From Hasllibacter sp. MH4015 (lineage in GTDB: Bacteria > Pseudomonadota > Alphaproteobacteria > Rhodobacterales > Rhodobacteraceae): 64,000 nt of DNA. The first letter of the stretch is position 1; every line of letters begins with the position of its first letter. The notes under the pieces are model-generated. The model was not told the origin of the DNA. It searched no databases and worked only from the letters and a program-made list of their open reading frames with translations. Below are positions 59,539 through 64,000 of this stretch, one piece after another. The stretch covers positions 2,539,875 to 2,603,874 of the forward strand of contig NZ_JAHTBK010000001.1 of NCBI RefSeq assembly GCF_020177575.1, in the 5' to 3' direction. The position numbers and the translations under genes were made by a program.

Positions 59539-59770
59539 CCTTGGTTGCGGATTAGACAAAAGCGGGTCGGCGAAGCGAAGTCGGAGAAAGCTTGGAATTG
59601 CGAAATACTTTGAGCGAGCGGCCCATAGCCGCCATTTGAAGTTTAGTACAATGCCGCGCCACAGCATCCCAAAAGCAGACGCCCAATCCGCTATGCGCTG
59701 GGGAAAAACGTTGCTGATTTGGACACGCCAGTGACACTCGCTTCGTTCAATCTTACGGAGCACCAAAGAC

Positions 59771-61192
59771 ATGCGAAAATCTGCACACGCCCCTTCGTTG
59801 TCCTCTCAGGAGAACGTGAGAAAGCTACAGCCAAGAAACAGCCCCTATTGGAACATCCTGGAGTTCTGCCGTCACATTGGCCTGCAGAAGCAAGCTTCTG
59901 ACAGATTGTATTGGATGGCCCGAGTTCGTCGGTTGGACGGCGGCTATTCCCAGACAAGGCTTGGGCCGCACATGATGATGGAGGATGATGGGCTGACCTA
60001 CAAACAGGCATTGCAGCGCGCAAAGATTTGGTTCGCCGAACCAAATGTTATTGCCACTGCTTCGGAGCCTTACTCTGCAGGGGTCAATAGCAAGCTGAAC
60101 TACACCAAATCGGAGAACCGTTTCACAGTAGGCGACGCGATGCATGCCTTTGTGGAATGGAAACGTATCGCGGCAGCAAGGACATACTTCGAGACGTCCC
60201 TGTCGCTAATCAACCATCACATCATTCCTCGTCTCGGTCATTTGCCCGTCGAGGACCTCAGCCAATCTATTTTCACCCAGTTCTGCATAGACGTCCTTGA
60301 GACCGCGCCTAAGAGGGGTCGAGCCAACCAAGGGAGCCGCGTGCGCCTCGAGCATCTCGATCATGAACGACTTCGCAAAAGGAAAAAGACCCTCAACACT
60401 GTCATCGGACTTCTCCGAACTGCAATCGAGATGTCATGGGAAAACGGCGATGTCAAAAGTGAGCTGTACTGGCGGCGCCTGCGGCGGGTGCCACACGCTG
60501 ATACCCCGCGGCAGTTCTTTTTGACCCGCGCCCAAGCAAAACGACTTATCGCCTCCTGCCGTCCCGATTTGGCGCTCTTAGTACAGGGTGCACTCTACAC
60601 GGGCTGCCGAGTGTCCGAATTGGCGGGCCTGAGAGCTCGACATGTCGGCGGACACGTTTTTGGAATCTACCTCGAACCAATGAAGAGTTATCGCGGACGA
60701 TACGTAGTACTGCCAGCCGAGGGCATGACATTTTTCTTGGATCAAATTGAAAACTTAGGTGACGAAGACCTCGTCTTCCGGATGTCCTCGGGTCGGTCAT
60801 GGTCTGGATGCCATAAGCACTTGTTTAGGGAAGCCGTTAGGCGGGCTGGTTTGCCGGAAGGCTTCGTTTTTCACGGCCTTCGACACACCTACGCTAGCCA
60901 ACTGGTTCAAGCCGGGACGCCACTTGCAATGATTGCCAAGCAGCTAGGTCACACCAACACTGATACTGTTAGCCGGACTTATGGTCATCTGTGCTGCGAT
61001 GGACTGGAATCCGAAATCTCACGCCGATTTGCACCTCTTAAGGTGGCCGTGGATGATCCGAGACTAAAGCGCTTGCGGGATGCACTACAAAGCAAAGCAG
61101 AGCCCCAATGGTCTTGGCCAAGAAGGAATAGGAGCAAGGCCTCTGGTGAATTGGTAAGTCTGCTCCGAGAACGCGAGGACGAACTAAGGTAA
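59771..61192 (+). CDS. Tyrosine recombinase / phage-type integrase
   Basis: 473 residues. Catalytic Arg280 in YTGCRVSELAGLRA, His368 and Arg371 in HGLRHTYASQL, the conserved LGHTN His, and the nucleophile Tyr404 in SRTYGHL. An N-terminal core-binding SAM-like domain lies at about 115-240. It carries out site-specific recombination; the gene most likely belongs to an integrated genomic island or defective prophage. GGAG lies 10 bases before the ATG. All catalytic residues are present, so the enzyme could be active. Confidence 0.93.
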   Translation: MRKSAHAPSLSSQENVRKLQPRNSPYWNILEFCRHIGLQKQASDRLYWMARVRRLDGGYSQTRLGPHMMMEDDGLTYKQALQRAKIWFAEPNVIATASEPYSAGVNSKLNYTKSENRFTVGDAMHAFVEWKRIAAARTYFETSLSLINHHIIPRLGHLPVEDLSQSIFTQFCIDVLETAPKRGRANQGSRVRLEHLDHERLRKRKKTLNTVIGLLRTAIEMSWENGDVKSELYWRRLRRVPHADTPRQFFLTRAQAKRLIASCRPDLALLVQGALYTGCRVSELAGLRARHVGGHVFGIYLEPMKSYRGRYVVLPAEGMTFFLDQIENLGDEDLVFRMSSGRSWSGCHKHLFREAVRRAGLPEGFVFHGLRHTYASQLVQAGTPLAMIAKQLGHTNTDTVSRTYGHLCCDGLESEISRRFAPLKVAVDDPRLKRLRDALQSKAEPQWSWPRRNRSKASGELVSLLREREDELR

Positions 61193-61628
61193 AGTACGGC
61201 CAAAGCAGTGGTTCGTTCGCGGTAGGCGAGCTGCAGGTCAAGGGGCTGCCGTTTTGGTTTCAACGGATTGATACCGCTTAGATAAACAGAATTGGGCTAG
61301 CAAAAATGCCGCCAGCAATGCCTCCCCAAAAAACCTGCGAAACTGGCGGAGAGAGCGGTTTGGATATCCGTGAAAGCCTTCTCTATAACGGCCACTTCAC
61401 CCATACGGCGACACCAGGACTACTGCCTCAGTTTGATCCAATTGCAGAATTGCCGAACGGATTACGTCTACGTGTCAGAAATAATAGGTTCTACGCCTTT
61501 GCCGACTGACTACACCAAGAAAGTTGTGGTATCACCACACTCTAGCCAATCCAAGAAATGATGGCATCTGGCGTGATTATCGATCTGCACTCAATCCGCG
61601 TCATCGGATGGGATGTGCTGCGGTCCAA
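61193..61628. other. Non-coding or decayed region after the integrase
   Basis: 436 bases without a supported gene. A 67-codon frame (61306-61509) is somewhat protein-like near its end (DPIAELPNGLRLRVRNNRFYAF) but has no ribosome-binding site; it may be a decayed gene. I see no att repeat that I could pair with another copy. Confidence 0.4.
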
Positions 61629-61814
61629 TTATGTCTTGTCTCTTACAAAGCAGTACAAGCGCTGTCTCAGCTCAACGTATGGAATGCCAGTGTCCTCGCT
61701 CAGTCCTCGAATTGTTCCGTCATAAATATCCAGTGCAGCGAACGTCCCGTGAATTTCGGAGTAGTCCAGCGCCATCTCCGCAATCAGATGAAATACCCTG
61801 TCAACGACAACCAT
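61629..61814 (-). CDS. Small hypothetical protein (helix-rich)
   Basis: 61 residues from an ATG preceded by GGAGGGAAGG. Contains ALDIYDGTIRGLSEDTGIPYVELRQRL, a pattern that looks helical, possibly helix-turn-helix-like, near the C terminus. No family recognised. In-frame starts exist upstream (61847, GTG). Uncertain gene in a gene-poor stretch. Confidence 0.35.
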   Translation of the reverse strand: MVVVDRVFHLIAEMALDYSEIHGTFAALDIYDGTIRGLSEDTGIPYVELRQRLYCFVRDKT

Positions 61815-62885
61815 CCCCTTCCTTCCCTCCACTCTTTGCCAGATCACATTGGTGGAGTTTGGTTAACAATTTCCTAACCAGCTCCGGCAACGTTGCAGCC
61901 TCCCTATCTGGGCTTTGTCCTATGCTCGGAGAGACGTAAAGGTCGGCGAGCTTCGGCGACGTCTAAAAGGTATTGTTCTCGGTGTTGGTTGAACTCGACG
62001 TGTCACCGTTGCCGCATGCTTGACCTGCAACTCCGCCGCTCTGACACATTGCAAGAGCGTTGTCACAATTGGACAGGTGCAAGGGTGTTCTCGAATAGTG
62101 CTACGGAACCACAGACCGCGATACTGCCCGAAACGCACGCATATTGTATCGACTGCGCTTTAGGTCAGTGTTTGTCTCACCTGGGCGACTATCACATCGA
62201 CGTTCGTCGCCGTTTGCGCTGCGCAAATGACCAACTCTCACTGTAGTGAGCGTGCTCTTTGAACGGACACGGATCGAATAAGCTCCTCAAGTACTAATCC
62301 GAATTGACCAACAGTCTACGCTACAGCCAACAGGACGGCGATCGTTGGGCTCCAGCCGTCTTTATCAATTTCAATTGCGCGAAATGGCCTGCCTAGTCTG
62401 AGCTTCATTACGATGACGTTGATCACGCCTTGACGGCAACACTAAGGCCAAAAATGCAGGGACGGGTTCTACACCTGAACGGCCACGATTGGGTTGGGTC
62501 ACCAGTTCAAAAGGTCGCATCGCAGATGCATACGCGCTGCAAACATCCGGCGCGTTCGTGCCCGTCCGGCGCTACTACAGGATGGCCATCATTTGCGGGT
62601 CGCAAAAGTCGCTTCTCTTCATAGTCTGTATGAATTTATTTGAAGAACAGGCTCTCCGCAAATCGAGGTCTTCTTTGGAGCAGCAAAACAACTCATTCAT
62701 ACTGAGTGTACGTCAAATATCCGTGTGGTGGCAAAGAGACGTTGACCTAAGGTAAGGATATCAATGGTGCCAATACTGGCTCCACCTACCACATATCGGC
62801 GACTTTCCGCCAACGGCACCCCGAATTAACCTGATGTTAACTATTCTTAGATCAACCTTAAATTGTAGTAAACACGGGTGCTCTT
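61815..62885. other. Gene-poor stretch
   Basis: 1,071 bases. Several short frames exist on both strands (for example 61893-62246 and 62489-62755) but none has a credible ribosome-binding site and a protein-like composition. Before the next gene (62826-62840) there is TTAAC-5-GTTAA, an A+T-rich repeat suited to a promoter. Otherwise I see nothing definable. Confidence 0.4.
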
Positions 62886-63068
62886 ATGGATATCGACACA
62901 AAATTCCTCGCACGCTTGAAGCACGCAGAACTGGTTGCCCGGGAGTACGGGTTCGACCACACCGCTGAAGTTTTGCGCAAGCTCGCCAACGCGGAGGCTT
63001 CAAGCGCAGACCGAGCAGACAAGACGCAGCTGAGTGTACAAGAGCGTGAATCATTGCCACAGCAGTAA
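62886..63068 (+). CDS. Small hypothetical protein
   Basis: 60 residues, starting MDIDTKFLARLKHAELVARE; charged, predicted helical, with AEVLRKLANAEASSADRA in the middle. No signal peptide or known family. It lies 68 bases before another small gene on the same strand. The Shine-Dalgarno site is weak, but the length and helical character make it a plausible small protein. Confidence 0.45.
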   Translation: MDIDTKFLARLKHAELVAREYGFDHTAEVLRKLANAEASSADRADKTQLSVQERESLPQQ

Positions 63069-63136
63069 CAGCACGACTTTACGGTTTATTCACGGGTGCA
63101 TGAAAAATACTGGAATCAAATGCACCGGAGGCCGAT

Positions 63137-63394
63137 GTGAATTTTCATGAAATTCTTTTTAGAATTGTCGCCGATTTGGCACGAGATGAAGCGGCCCCGA
63201 GAAGCAGTGCGTTTACAATAGGCTATGACGAGCTCATTTCAGCTGCACAGGAGGATACCAAGCTCACACTTGACGAAGTATTGCTCGGCATCCACAGGGC
63301 CGATACGAAAAGCCGCCTAGAAGGCTCCTACTATCGGATTGCACCAAAGCAATCCGATAGTGTGAAACCAAGTGCCAAAAAATCCCATTTGTGA
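63137..63394 (+). CDS. Small hypothetical protein with a hairpin in its 3' coding part
   Basis: 85 residues from a GTG preceded at 6-7 bases by GGAGG. The N-terminal half is predicted helical (FHEILFRIVADLARDEAAPR), with a middle TLDEVLLGIHRADTKSRLEG and a lysine/serine-rich end. No family recognised. A 13-bp perfect inverted repeat (63330-63361) forms a strong hairpin in the last third of the gene. Confidence 0.5.
   Translation: MNFHEILFRIVADLARDEAAPRSSAFTIGYDELISAAQEDTKLTLDEVLLGIHRADTKSRLEGSYYRIAPKQSDSVKPSAKKSHL
63330..63361. repeat. 13-bp perfect inverted repeat inside a small gene
   Basis: ACTATCGGATTGC, 6-base centre ACCAAA, GCAATCCGATAGT. It is inside the coding part of the 85-residue gene, 34 bases before its stop codon end. 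No T-run follows. It could be a recombination or protein-binding site, or an mRNA structure. Confidence 0.5.
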
Positions 63395-63594
63395 TTAGGG
63401 TATTTGGAACGGGAGCGGCCAGCGTATTTTTCTCGGCTTGTTTTTGTTTCCAAAGATTTTCTAGGGCTTTGCAAAATTGGAGCTACATCACATTTCTATT
63501 TTGTGCTCAACTGCGCTTCAGGCACTCTCTTTTCTTCCGGTTCTGTCGCTTCGGATCCTTCAGCCGCCCACTTGTATTCTGACTCGGTTGCCCG

Positions 63595-64000
63595 TGACCT
63601 ACCCCCTGAAACGTCTTGGATTCGACGTTAGCTTGTTCTCCAACAAAGGAAACAGACGATGAAGAGAAACTGTTTCAGCGAAGCGCAGATCATTGGGATT
63701 CCGATGTAGCACACACCGCGCATGAGCTCGCCTGACCTGTACTGCAAGCATGGGATCGGTGATGCGGTGTTCAACCACTGACGGCGAGGGTACTTCGACG
63801 TGCGGTCGCCTACCCCAAGCGGCTGATGGCGTTTGACGGCCAGAATGCGAAACTCAAGAAATTACCGGCCGTGCAAATGATTTACGTGGCAACGCTGGAA
63901 GAGATACATGAAAAATCTTCTGAAGCCCAGCTCATCGAGCAAGGCTGTGAAATGGGCCACGAAGAGCAAAGGTTTCACTCAGCGGCAGGCTTGCGCGTTT
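63595..64000 (+). mobile_element. Left part of a decayed IS3-family insertion sequence
   Basis: From about 63595 the sequence TGACCTACCCCCTGAAACG resembles the terminal repeat of IS3-family elements, and the coding region after 63659 is a degenerate orfA followed by the start of orfB. The element runs off the end of the window, so the right end and any target duplication cannot be seen. The exact left boundary is uncertain by a few bases. Confidence 0.65.
63659..64000 (+). pseudogene. IS3-family transposase OrfA/OrfB, degenerate
   Basis: The frame starts MKRNCFSEAQIIGIP, as in IS3-family OrfA (helix-turn-helix), then meets stop codons at TAG and TGA and continues in recognisable pieces: DLYCKHGIGDAVFNH, then in another frame KRLMAFDGQNAKLKKLPAVQ, then in a third KNLLKPSSSSKAVKWATKSKG, the start of OrfB. 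At least two frameshifts and three stops prevent a functional product. Ancestor: a transposase of about 90 + 270 residues. Truncated by the window end. Confidence 0.8.

Noticed and set aside
61920-62246. Overlapping small frames on both strands
   Set aside because: Cys/Arg-rich translations without start signals; nothing supports translation.
1-64000. CRISPR arrays, rRNA or tRNA genes, secondary-metabolite or toxin-antitoxin systems
   Set aside because: No regularly spaced repeats, no tRNA-like folds, no megasynthase, and no recognisable toxin-antitoxin pair were found by reading.

Overview
The window looks like chromosomal DNA of an alphaproteobacterium of the Roseobacter group / Rhodobacteraceae. 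This is inferred from the high G+C, the tightly packed operons with ATGA overlaps, the divergent putA-putR pair with an Lrp-type regulator, two tripartite tricarboxylate transporters (TTT), and the general character of the proteins. No rRNA, tRNA or CRISPR array was recognised.

Bases 1-13.7 kb are mostly housekeeping: the end of ileS with a strong terminator, a YghU-type glutathione transferase, a DUF3253 protein, a VOC protein, an O6-methylguanine methyltransferase, ygfZ, two PLP aminotransferases, small exported proteins, valS, mnmH, an MFS transporter and a beta-hydroxyacid dehydrogenase. From 13.8 to 23.4 kb come an ABM-domain protein coupled to an AHL-lactonase-like hydrolase, a first tctCBA transporter followed by a CaiB/BaiF CoA-transferase, a DJ-1/PfpI protein, and a response regulator / histidine kinase / solute-binding protein operon. 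From 23.4 to 32.5 kb are putA and putR, then a FAD oxidoreductase and a uronate-dehydrogenase-like enzyme facing an operon of a glutamine-synthetase-like ligase, a VOC protein and an iron alcohol dehydrogenase.

From 32.6 to 57.6 kb the window is catabolic. Segment A (32.6-42.9 kb) holds a phenol-type FAD monooxygenase, a hydroxyquinol-type intradiol dioxygenase, maleylacetate reductase, a BKACE (beta-keto acid cleavage) enzyme, a complete Liv-type ABC transporter and a LysR regulator. Together they read as uptake and degradation of a resorcinol- or hydroxyquinol-like ring, with BKACE a possible substitute for the usual 3-oxoadipate CoA-transferase and thiolase. Segment B (43-49 kb) is a second tctCBA-caiB module with its LysR regulator and a TauE/SafE permease. 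Segment C (49-57.6 kb) has an enol-lactonase-like hydrolase, a GntR regulator and an unusual SDR, divergent from a five-gene operon (ThDP enzyme, aldehyde dehydrogenase, TcuA-like and TcuB-like tricarballylate oxidation proteins, and a 6PGDH-like reductase) that I cannot assign to a known pathway.

After about 57.65 kb gene density collapses and the sequence becomes richer in A+T. This part holds a lytic transglycosylase, a tyrosine recombinase, a few tiny uncertain genes and the decayed start of an IS3-family insertion sequence that runs off the window; it looks like the edge of a genomic island. A recurring theme is that all three transporter operons have a strong hairpin immediately after the solute-binding-protein gene.
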